Below, one piece after another: positions 1 through 6,382 of a DNA stretch of 13,019 bases. Source of the DNA: Pseudomonadota bacterium. Lineage in GTDB: Bacteria; Pseudomonadota; Alphaproteobacteria; Rhizobiales; Xanthobacteraceae. The notes under the pieces were generated by a model. That model searched no databases, was not told where the DNA came from, and saw only the letters and a program-made list of their open reading frames with translations. Location: the NCBI GenBank assembly GCA_023390955.1, contig JAEWBW010000554.1:1-13019 (forward strand), in the 5' to 3' direction. Each line of letters starts with the position of its first letter. Within the stretch, counting starts at the first letter, position 1. Made by a program: the position numbers and the translations under genes.

Positions 1-461
1 CCGAATATGTCGAGAACATCACCAATGGTGCCGTGTTCGGCTTCAACCGGGCGGGCAACAAGATTCCCGGCATCTCGCCCAATGAGCTGACGGCCAGGGT
101 TGGCTACGACGAATTGTCCGGACTGCTAGTAGGCCTCGGAGCCTTCGTCGAGGTGCAGTGGAAGGATTCCTTCTACATGGACAACGCAAACCTGCTGAAG
201 GCGCCTGGCTATGAGTTGGTCAACGTGAATGTCCACTACAAGGCCGATCTTGCCTCCGACTACTTCAGGTCCCTCAATGTGTTTCTCGAAGTCAGAAATG
301 TGTTTGACCGGACCTACGTCGCTTCAGCGAACAATATCGCGAATTCGGTCACTGCAGGCGGCATCCAAAATGCGGCGAGCGTACTCGCAAACACGACGGG
401 ATCGATCTATGCAGGCTCGCCGCGCACCTTCGTTGCAGGCATGAAGGTGGCGTTCAGATGA
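1..461 (+). CDS. TonB-dependent outer-membrane receptor, C-terminal fragment (5' end outside window)
   Basis: This is the last ~153 codons of a TonB-dependent receptor; the reading frame (first full codon at 3) enters open from the left edge, so plug domain and TonB box are not visible. The visible part is beta-barrel: alternating hydrophobic/polar strands, the family signature LEVRNVFDRTYV near the C-terminus, then GSPRTFVAGMKVAFR, the usual last strand of such barrels. These receptors import metal chelates or metals across the outer membrane using TonB energy. The stop overlaps the next start by four bases (ATGA, 458-461), so it is translationally coupled to the propeller gene. The copper genes downstream make copper, free or chelated, the most likely substrate; this is inference from context. 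It could correspond to pcuB of the Bradyrhizobium pcuABCDE operon. A GTG at 33 is internal, not a start. Third codon positions are less GC-rich than in pcuC onward. Confidence 0.9.
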   Translation, partial: EYVENITNGAVFGFNRAGNKIPGISPNELTARVGYDELSGLLVGLGAFVEVQWKDSFYMDNANLLKAPGYELVNVNVHYKADLASDYFRSLNVFLEVRNVFDRTYVASANNIANSVTAGGIQNAASVLANTTGSIYAGSPRTFVAGMKVAFR

Positions 462-1699
462 TCCGGGCTTGCAGCGGAAGAGAGGCCGTGGTCCGAAGCG
501 GATTGCTCGGCGTGCTCGCACTCATGCTTCTGCAAGGCATGGCGTACGGACAGATGCATGCTCACCATGCATCCGAGGCGGCTTGCGACGAACCCGCGTT
601 GCGCTGCGCGACCAAGGTGACTCCGGCGTTTGGTTTTGATGGCAAGCTGTGGCTCGTCTGGATGGCGGGAGGGCAGATATCTGTTGCAAGTTCGGAGGAT
701 GAGGCGCGCAGCTTCTCCGCGCCCGCTCAGGTCACGACACAACGACTGAATCTCGATTGGGGACCAGATGCCCGACCGAAGATGGTGGTCGATCGACAAG
801 GCGGCATCGCACTCGCGTTTTCGACATTCCGGGACGAGGCCTTCAACGGCCAGGTGTTCTTCACGCGCTCGAACGACGGTGGGAAGAGCTTTGCGGAGCT
901 GAAACCCATCACCGCAAACAATGAGAGCCAGCGTTTCGAAGCATTGGCTCTCGACCAGGATGGTACGGTCTTTGCCGCCTGGCTCGACAAGCGTAATCGC
1001 GTCCCCGCGAGGCAGGCTGGTCAAAAATACGAAGGAGCAGGGCTCTTTTTCACCTCGTCCCGCGATGGAGGAACGAGCTACGAAGAGGCCCGGCTGGCGC
1101 ACGACAATACCTGCGAATGCTGCCGGCTGGGACTGGCAGTTGCCGCGCCGGGACGACCCGTCGTGATCTTCAGGAATATCTTCGAGGGTGGCGTCCGCGA
1201 TCACGCCGTAATGACATTCACGGATCGCTCGACCCCCGGTGAGGTACATCGCGTCAGCAATGACGACTGGCAGATCAATGCGTGTCCGCATCATGGGCCG
1301 AGCCTGACGGTTGCCCCGTCCGGAACCTATCACGTGGCCTGGTATACGAACGGCAGGGCGCGAAAGGGATTGTTCTATGCCCACTCGCGCGATGCCGGCC
1401 GGACATTTTCAACACCGATGGCGTTGGGGCGGGCGGACCGCAACCCGACCCGGCCTTTCGTGCTCGCTGGCCCGGACCGGACGTTCATGGTCTGGAAAGA
1501 ATTCGACGGTGAAAGGACCTCGGTGCAGATGACAGCTTCAAGGGACGATGGCGAGACGTGGTCTCGGCCTGAGACCATATCGAGCACGACGGACACGTCT
1601 GACCATCCGTTGCTCGTCTCCAACGGCCGCAAGGTGTATCTATCCTGGATGACAAAGGCGGACGGCTATCGCCTGACGCCAATCGGGGACCTGCCATGA
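458..1699 (+). CDS. Secreted Asp-box beta-propeller protein (sialidase-fold, probably not a sialidase)
   Basis: A 413-residue exported protein. Residues ~12-32 form a hydrophobic signal peptide ending near AYG-Q; the mature N-terminus is rich in His (MHAHHASEAACDE, 33-45). Clear Asp-box repeats occur at SNDGGKSF (138-145), SRDGGTSY (201-208), SRDAGRTF (310-317) and SRDDGETW (361-368), with a degenerate one at 79-86, which is typical of BNR/sialidase-fold propellers. Two motifs stand out: CECC (C219, C221, C222) and ACPHHGP (C276, H278, H279). From memory these recur in a family annotated as exo-alpha-sialidase, but I cannot identify a sialidase arginine triad or a catalytic Tyr/Glu pair. The start overlaps the receptor stop (ATGA) and the stop overlaps the thioredoxin start, so the three genes are coupled. 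Role in copper binding or redox handling in the periplasm is inferred from context and from the Cys/His motifs; there is no direct evidence. Confidence 0.9.
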   Translation: MIRACSGREAVVRSGLLGVLALMLLQGMAYGQMHAHHASEAACDEPALRCATKVTPAFGFDGKLWLVWMAGGQISVASSEDEARSFSAPAQVTTQRLNLDWGPDARPKMVVDRQGGIALAFSTFRDEAFNGQVFFTRSNDGGKSFAELKPITANNESQRFEALALDQDGTVFAAWLDKRNRVPARQAGQKYEGAGLFFTSSRDGGTSYEEARLAHDNTCECCRLGLAVAAPGRPVVIFRNIFEGGVRDHAVMTFTDRSTPGEVHRVSNDDWQINACPHHGPSLTVAPSGTYHVAWYTNGRARKGLFYAHSRDAGRTFSTPMALGRADRNPTRPFVLAGPDRTFMVWKEFDGERTSVQMTASRDDGETWSRPETISSTTDTSDHPLLVSNGRKVYLSWMTKADGYRLTPIGDLP

Positions 1700-2193
1700 A
1701 GCATCGACTAGCGGGTGTAGTGGGGCTGGGGATCCTGATCGCATCAGCAACCATGCTCGGCGCGTCCCCGGCCCTGAAGCCGTTTGAGCGGGGCTCCTGG
1801 CAACGCGTCCTTCAAAGCCATACAGGTCGCCCAACTCTGGTGCATTTCTGGGGCGTGACCTGCGGTCCGTGCAAGGTTGAGTTACCGCTGCTCGGGCAAT
1901 TTGCGAAGGACCATCCGGAGGTCGACGTGGTCACGATCAGCGCAGATCTCGTGCCGAACCTCCCGGCAGCAGTCCAAGCCATGCTCGACAAGGCAGGTCT
2001 TTCGTCGGCGGAGAATTTTGTATTCGGTGATGGCTTCGTCGAGCGGTTGCGATACGAGGTCGATCCCGCCTGGCAGGGAGACATTCCCAGGACGATGCTG
2101 ATCTCCCGCGACGGAACTACGACGACGATCGAAGGCTCTGCCGAGATCGCCGATCTTGAAAAATGGTCTGCCCGGCAACTCCCGACGCACTAA
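1696..2193 (+). CDS. TlpA/ResA-like periplasmic thioredoxin-fold protein
   Basis: A 165-residue protein with an N-terminal hydrophobic segment (~4-25) that acts as signal peptide or membrane anchor. A thioredoxin fold follows, with the redox motif FWGVTCGPCK (C56, C59) and the cis-proline in GDIPRT (P131). Members of the TlpA/ResA group are periplasmic thiol-disulfide oxidoreductases, usually reductants. In B. diazoefficiens TlpA is known to reduce ScoI and the CoxB copper site during cytochrome oxidase assembly. The gene overlaps the propeller gene by four bases (ATGA at 1696-1699) and is followed 29 bases later by pcuC. Likely roles are keeping the cysteines of the upstream propeller or another copper protein reduced; this is inferred from position only. 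The length is short for a full TlpA. It could be any TlpA-family reductase; the specific substrate is unknown. Confidence 0.88.
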   Translation: MKHRLAGVVGLGILIASATMLGASPALKPFERGSWQRVLQSHTGRPTLVHFWGVTCGPCKVELPLLGQFAKDHPEVDVVTISADLVPNLPAAVQAMLDKAGLSSAENFVFGDGFVERLRYEVDPAWQGDIPRTMLISRDGTTTTIEGSAEIADLEKWSARQLPTH

Positions 2194-2222
2194 CGATACT
2201 CTGTAAGGACAGGAATCCCGAT

Positions 2223-2750
2223 ATGAAGACGATGCTCAAGACCCTGCTGCCGGCAGCATTCGCCGCTGTCTTGCTCGCTGCACCCGCGCGTGCCGACGAC
2301 GTCAAGGCCGGCGACCTCGTGATCTCGCAGGCCTGGAGCCGGGCGACGCCGGGCGGCGCGAAGGTCGCGGGCGGCTTCCTCACCATCGAGAACAAGGGCA
2401 CGGCGCCGGACAAGCTGATCTCCGTATCGGCTGACATTGCCGGCAAGGCCGAAGTCCACGAGATGGCGACCGACAACGGCGTGATGAAGATGCGCGCGCT
2501 GGACAAGGGGCTGGCGATCGAGCCCGGCAAGACCGTCAAGCTCGCGCCGGGCGGCTATCATCTGATGCTCCAGGATCTGAAGGGACCATTCAAGGAAGGC
2601 GAGAAGGTTCCGGTTACACTGACCTTCGAGAAGGCCGGCAAGGTCGCGGTCTCGCTGGATGTCCAGGGCGTCGGTGCGAAGGCGCCGGGCGGCGGTGGCG
2701 GCATGATGATGATGAACAAGTCGCCCGATCATTCGGGAATGAAACACTGA
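2223..2750 (+). CDS. pcuC: Periplasmic copper chaperone PCu(A)C
   Basis: A 175-residue protein of the PCu(A)C (DUF461) family, which carries Cu(I) in the periplasm and helps build the copper centre of cytochrome oxidase. Residues 1-24 are a signal peptide (MKTMLKTLLP... ending PARA). Copper ligands of the family motif are visible: H79 in VHEM, M90 in GVMKMR, and H113/M115 in PGGYHLML; the spacing between M90 and H113 is 22, one residue more than the classical motif. The C-terminus (156-175) is a Gly run, four consecutive Met, then DHSGMKH, a His/Met-rich extra metal-binding tail. I chose ATG 2223 because it has an AGGA ribosome-binding site at 2211-2214 and gives an intact signal peptide; an in-frame ATG at 2163 lies inside the thioredoxin gene. 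Matches PcuC of the B. diazoefficiens copper-starvation operon in family and neighbours. Confidence 0.95.
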   Translation: MKTMLKTLLPAAFAAVLLAAPARADDVKAGDLVISQAWSRATPGGAKVAGGFLTIENKGTAPDKLISVSADIAGKAEVHEMATDNGVMKMRALDKGLAIEPGKTVKLAPGGYHLMLQDLKGPFKEGEKVPVTLTFEKAGKVAVSLDVQGVGAKAPGGGGGMMMMNKSPDHSGMKH

Positions 2751-2752
2751 CG

Positions 2753-2769
2753 AACCCGATAGGGGTTTT
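2753..2769 (+). other. Small inverted repeat between pcuC and the YcnI gene
   Basis: AACCC (2753-2757) and GGGTT (2763-2767) can pair around a five-base loop and are followed by TT, just after the pcuC stop and just before the GGGAG ribosome-binding site of the next gene (2770-2774). The stem is short. It might attenuate or stabilise the message, or be chance. Confidence 0.2.
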
Positions 2770-2781
2770 GGGAGACCGAAC

Positions 2782-3297
2782 ATGACGAGATCTTGGCTGC
2801 TTCTCCTCGGTGCGCTCGCGACGACGCCTGCGAGCGCGCACGTCTTTCTCGAGGGCAAGCAGGCGACGCTGGGCGGGACCTACAAGGCGGTCTTTGGCGT
2901 GCCGCATGGCTGCTCAGGCTCGCCGACGGTGAAGCTGCGCGTGCAGATCCCCGAGGGTGTGATCTCGGTGAAGCCGATGCCGAAGGCCGGCTGGAGCGTC
3001 GACATCGTCGAGGGCAAGTACAGCAACGAGTATCAGTATCACGGCAATAAGATCGCCTCGGGCGCCAAGGAGGTGGTGTGGTCGGGCGGCAAGCTCGCGG
3101 ACAACAATTACGATGAATTCGTGATCGTCACGCATCTCACCGACAGCCTGAAGCCGAACACCACGCTGTACTTCCCGGTGGTGCAGGAATGCGAGAAGGG
3201 CGTCAGCCGCTGGATCGAGATTCCGGCCGAAGGCGCAGGGCACTCGCATGACAGCAAGTCGCCGGCGCCGGGCGTAAAACTGCTGCCGAAGCCTTGA
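2782..3297 (+). CDS. pcuD: YcnI-like (DUF1775) periplasmic copper-binding protein
   Basis: A 171-residue DUF1775/YcnI-family protein. The signal peptide (1-19) ends ASA, so cleavage leaves His20 as the first mature residue (HVFLEGKQ). Bacillus YcnI is known to bind Cu(II) through its mature N-terminal histidine together with an acidic residue, and E24 follows closely. Other family features: GVPHGCSGSPT (C44), a Trp in AGW (W71), VVWSGG (W100), and the late cysteine in VVQECEKGVSRW (C137), which may pair with C44. A His-rich stretch GHSHDS follows (153-158). A good ribosome-binding site, GGGAG at 2770-2774, precedes the ATG. The stop overlaps the CopCD start. By position, between pcuC and the YcnJ-like gene, it matches PcuD, described as a periplasmic protein of the pcuABCDE operon; the symbol rests on that correspondence. 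Confidence 0.92.
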   Translation: MTRSWLLLLGALATTPASAHVFLEGKQATLGGTYKAVFGVPHGCSGSPTVKLRVQIPEGVISVKPMPKAGWSVDIVEGKYSNEYQYHGNKIASGAKEVVWSGGKLADNNYDEFVIVTHLTDSLKPNTTLYFPVVQECEKGVSRWIEIPAEGAGHSHDSKSPAPGVKLLPKP

Positions 3298-4853
3298 TGC
3301 GGGTTCTCGCCGCGCTTGCGGCGCTGCTTCTCTCGCTTGGCTTTTCCGGCAGCGCGTTCGCGCACGCGGCGCTGGTCGCGGTCGAGCCTGCCAGCGGCAG
3401 CATGCTGGCGAGCCCGCCGAAGGTGGTGGAGCTGCGCTTCAACGAAGCGGTGACGCCTGGCGCGGTCCGGCTGATCGACGGCGCCGGCCGTGAACGCAGC
3501 GATGTGCGCGTTGAGGCGTCCGGCGAAACCGTCTCGGTTTCCGTGCCGCAGGACCTGCCGCGGGGCACGGCCGTGGTGAGTTATCGCGTCATTTCCCAGG
3601 ACGGCCATCCCGTCTCGGGCTCGATGGTGTTCTCCATCGGCGGTCCGAGCGGGACGACGGCCGCGACGGACGCGGATGGCCGGTTGAATGGTTTGATCTG
3701 GCTGGCGCGGGTCGGACTCTATCTCGGCCTCTTTGCAGGCGTCGGCGGTGTCTTCTTCGGCGCCTGGATCGCGCGGTCGATGACCGGCGTCATCGCAATG
3801 CGCGGATCGCTCGCCATTGGGCTCGTCTCTGCCGTCGCCTCGCTCGGCCTGCTGGGCGCCGATCTCCTTGGTCAGCCGCTGGCCGCTCTGCTGACGGCGG
3901 CGCCCTGGACGATTGCCTTTGCGACCAGCGCCGGACCGGCCTTGCTGGTCGCGATCGCAACCATGCTGATCGCTGCCATCGCATCTCGTGGCAGGCACTC
4001 CCGTCTTCTCTCCGCCATTGCGCTCGCCGGCGTCGGCCTGTCGCTCGCCATGACCGGGCACGCCTCGACGGCGCCGCCGGAAGTGCTGACGCGGCCGGCG
4101 ATGTTCTTGCATGGTCTCGGCGTCGCCTACTGGGTCGGCGCGCTGGTGCCGCTCGCCGTCCTGCTATCGCGGCCGACCGAAGCCGCGCTAGCCATCGTGA
4201 ACCGCTTCTCGGTCGTCGCGATACCCGTGGTTGGTGCGCTGGCACTCACGGGCCTGGCGCTGGCGGTGATCCAGGTCGAGAAGCCTTCAGCGCTGGTCGA
4301 GACGCGCTACGGCATCCTGCTGTCGATCAAGCTGGTGCTGGTGCTGGCGTTGCTGGCCCTGGCCGCGCTGAACCGGTTCCGCCTGACGCCGGCGTTCGCC
4401 AAAGACCTCGGCGCGGCAGGGGCGCTCAGGCGGTCGATCCTGATCGAAGGCGTTCTTGCGCTCAGCATCCTCGCGGTCGTCGCCGGATGGCGCTTCACGC
4501 CGCCGCCACGGACCATCATTCCGCCGACGCCATTGGCGCTCCACATCCACACCGACAAGGCCATGTTCCAGGTCCTCGTCACGCCGGGCAGGGCGGGCAT
4601 CGACGATTTCGTGCTCCAACTCATGACGGGCGAGGCGACCCCGCTTGAGGCCAAGGAGGCGACGCTGACGCTGAGCCTGCCCGAGCGCGGCATCGAGCCG
4701 ATGGAACGCGCGGCCGAACTCGGCACGGACGGCTTCTGGCACGTGCGCAAGGTCGAGCTGCCCTTGCCCGGCCGCTGGCACCTGCGCATCGACGCGCTGG
4801 TGAGCGATTTCGAGAAGGTCACGCTGGAAGACGAGCTTGAGGTCGCGCCGTAA
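3297..4853 (+). CDS. pcuE: CopC-CopD fusion (YcnJ-like) copper transport protein
   Basis: A 518-residue membrane protein. Residues 1-22 are a signal peptide ending AFA, leaving His23 as mature residue 1 of a CopC domain (~23-118: HAALVAVEPASGS..., LRFNEAV, and D102-G-H104-P), the set that makes the Cu(II) site of CopC. A CopD membrane domain follows, with about eight helices: ~133-158, 170-192, 203-228, 237-256, 268-290, 306-326, 338-360 and 381-399. The intramembrane histidines of CopD are present in MTGHAST (H255) and FLHGLGVAYWVGAL (H272). The last ~110 residues form a soluble periplasmic beta-rich domain as in YcnJ. The ATG overlaps the upstream stop by one base (TGATG); a TTG three bases earlier is also possible. 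Known role of YcnJ and PcuE homologues: copper uptake across the inner membrane. Last gene of the operon. Confidence 0.93.
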   Translation: MRVLAALAALLLSLGFSGSAFAHAALVAVEPASGSMLASPPKVVELRFNEAVTPGAVRLIDGAGRERSDVRVEASGETVSVSVPQDLPRGTAVVSYRVISQDGHPVSGSMVFSIGGPSGTTAATDADGRLNGLIWLARVGLYLGLFAGVGGVFFGAWIARSMTGVIAMRGSLAIGLVSAVASLGLLGADLLGQPLAALLTAAPWTIAFATSAGPALLVAIATMLIAAIASRGRHSRLLSAIALAGVGLSLAMTGHASTAPPEVLTRPAMFLHGLGVAYWVGALVPLAVLLSRPTEAALAIVNRFSVVAIPVVGALALTGLALAVIQVEKPSALVETRYGILLSIKLVLVLALLALAALNRFRLTPAFAKDLGAAGALRRSILIEGVLALSILAVVAGWRFTPPPRTIIPPTPLALHIHTDKAMFQVLVTPGRAGIDDFVLQLMTGEATPLEAKEATLTLSLPERGIEPMERAAELGTDGFWHVRKVELPLPGRWHLRIDALVSDFEKVTLEDELEVAP

Positions 4854-4898
4854 GGTTCAAGCTGCACCTGAAGCCAACGGAAAAATGACAGGAATTTC

Positions 4899-4919
4899 CC
4901 TGCGTTAGCGGGTTTTGTT
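4899..4919 (+). terminator. Possible intrinsic terminator after the copper operon
   Basis: CCTGC (4899-4903) pairs with GCGGG (4908-4912), one pair being T-G, around a GTTA loop. TTTTGTT follows (4913-4919). The stem is short, but the T-rich run and the place, between the CopCD stop and proS, fit a rho-independent terminator. Confidence 0.35.
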
Positions 4920-4991
4920 GAGTCCCGGCCTTGTGTTTTGGCTCCCAATCCGGTTTCACTGCAACCCCTTACTGATTCATCGAGTGTATCC

Positions 4992-6311
4992 ATGCGGTTG
5001 TCGCGGTTCTTTCTGCCCATCCTGAAAGAAAATCCGAAAGAGGCGGAGATCGTCTCGCATCGCCTGATGCTCCGCGCCGGCATGATCCGGCAGGAGGCCG
5101 CCGGCATCTACGCCTGGCTACCGCTCGGTTTTCGCGTGCTGAAGAAGATCGAGCAGATCGTGCGCGAGGAGCAGGACCGTTCCGGCGCGCTGGAACTCCT
5201 GATGCCGACGCTGCAGCTCGCCGACCTCTGGCGCGAGAGCGGCCGCTATGACGCCTATGGTCCGGAGATGCTGCGCATCGCCGACCGCCACAAGCGCGAG
5301 CTTCTGTACGGGCCGACCAACGAGGAAATGATCACCGAGATCTTCCGCGCCTATGTGAAGTCCTACAAGAACCTGCCGCTCAATCTCTATCACATCCAGT
5401 GGAAGTTCCGTGACGAGCAGCGCCCGCGCTTCGGCGTGATGCGCGGCCGCGAGTTCCTGATGAAGGACGCCTATTCCTTCGACCTCAACGAGGCCGCGGC
5501 ACGCGTCGCCTACAACAAGATGTTCGTCGCCTATTTGCGCACCTTCGCGCGGATGGGGCTGAAGGCAATTCCGATGCGCGCCGAGACCGGCCCGATCGGC
5601 GGCGATCTCAGCCATGAATTCATCGTGCTCGCCGAAACCGGCGAGTCCGGGGTGTTCATCAATCGTGACGTGCTGGACCTGCCGGTGCCGGGCGAGGATG
5701 TCGATTACAACGCCGATTTGACGCCGATCATCCAGCAATGGACGTCGGTCTATGCGGCGACCGAGGACGTGCATGACGCCGCGCGCTTCGAGAAGGAAGT
5801 GCCGGAAGCCAAGCGCCTCAACACGCGCGGCATCGAGGTCGGCCAGATCTTCTATTTCGGCACGAAATATTCCGAGCCGATGAAGGCGATGGTCGCTGGC
5901 CCCGATGGCGTCGACGTGCCGATCCATGGCGGATCCTATGGCGTCGGCGTCTCGCGTCTGCTCGGGGCCATCATCGAGGCCTGCCATGACGATGCCGGCA
6001 TCAAGTGGCCGGAATCGGTGGCGCCGTTCCGGGTGTCGATCCTTAACCTGAAGCAGGGCGATGCCGCGGTCGATGCGGCCTGCGAAAAGCTCTATGCCGA
6101 GCTCTCCGCCAAGGGCGTCGACGTGCTCTATGACGACACCGACCAGCGCGCCGGCGCCAAATTCGCCGCCGCCGACCTGATCGGCATCCCCTGGCAGATC
6201 ATGATCGGGCCGAAGGGGCTGGCCGACGGCAAGGTCGAAATCAAGCGGCGCAGTGACGGCTCACGCGAGACGATGTCGCCGGCCGACGCGGTTGCCCGCC
6301 TGGTCGGCTGA
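4992..6311 (+). CDS. proS: Proline--tRNA ligase, short alphaproteobacterial type
   Basis: A 439-residue class II aminoacyl-tRNA synthetase that charges tRNA-Pro with proline in the cytoplasm. Class II signatures: motif 2 in WKFRDEQRPRFGVMRGREF (~137-155) and motif 3 in HGGSYGVGVSR (312-322); GPTNEEM (107-113) is the proline-binding TxE region. The anticodon-binding domain occupies ~345-439. The length and the direct step from motif 2 to motif 3 show that the large editing insertion (INS) of the ~570-residue bacterial enzyme is absent; this short form is normal in alphaproteobacteria. ATG 4992 is chosen because MRLSRFFLPILKENPKEAE is the conserved N-terminus of this form; the frame extends 18 codons upstream, but that stretch is not conserved-looking. 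There is no strong ribosome-binding site. Followed by the Lol genes on the same strand. Confidence 0.97.
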   Translation: MRLSRFFLPILKENPKEAEIVSHRLMLRAGMIRQEAAGIYAWLPLGFRVLKKIEQIVREEQDRSGALELLMPTLQLADLWRESGRYDAYGPEMLRIADRHKRELLYGPTNEEMITEIFRAYVKSYKNLPLNLYHIQWKFRDEQRPRFGVMRGREFLMKDAYSFDLNEAAARVAYNKMFVAYLRTFARMGLKAIPMRAETGPIGGDLSHEFIVLAETGESGVFINRDVLDLPVPGEDVDYNADLTPIIQQWTSVYAATEDVHDAARFEKEVPEAKRLNTRGIEVGQIFYFGTKYSEPMKAMVAGPDGVDVPIHGGSYGVGVSRLLGAIIEACHDDAGIKWPESVAPFRVSILNLKQGDAAVDAACEKLYAELSAKGVDVLYDDTDQRAGAKFAAADLIGIPWQIMIGPKGLADGKVEIKRRSDGSRETMSPADAVARLVG

Positions 6312-6329
6312 ATATTGTTCATCGCTCGG

Positions 6330-6361
6330 GGCCGGTGGCCAATCCGGCCACAATTGCCACC
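6330..6361 (+). other. Overlapping alternative hairpins between proS and the Lol permease
   Basis: GGCCGG (6330-6335) can pair with CCGGCC (6344-6349). Alternatively GTGGCC (6335-6340) pairs with GGCCAC (6346-6351), or GGTGGC (6334-6339) with GCCACC (6356-6361). These pairings exclude one another. No T-run follows. It may terminate or weaken proS read-through or form a leader for the Lol genes; function is unknown. Confidence 0.3.
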
Positions 6362-6382
6362 GAATCATGGGATTATCGAGCG

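Noticed and set aside
407..1384. Minus-strand open frame (325 codons) opposite the propeller gene
   Set aside because: No recognisable domain; the plus strand has a signal peptide and repeated Asp-boxes.
458..1699. Enzymatic sialidase
   Set aside because: Asp-boxes alone show the propeller fold; I could not identify the arginine triad or catalytic Tyr/Glu.
2163..2222. Upstream in-frame ATG for pcuC
   Set aside because: Lies within the thioredoxin gene and puts 20 residues before the signal peptide; ATG 2223 has a better ribosome-binding site.
3108..4112. Long minus-strand open frame (334 codons) opposite the CopCD gene
   Set aside because: Shadow of a GC-rich coding region; its product is low-complexity Arg/Gly/Asp-rich, while the plus-strand frame has clear CopC and CopD motifs.
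4938..4991. N-terminal extension of proS
   Set aside because: The extra 18 residues are not like the family N-terminus, which begins at MRLSRFFLPILKENP.
6335..6382. GTG start for the Lol permease
   Set aside because: It falls inside a hairpin-forming stretch and adds a non-conserved-looking leader; ATG 6383 or 6395 fits better.
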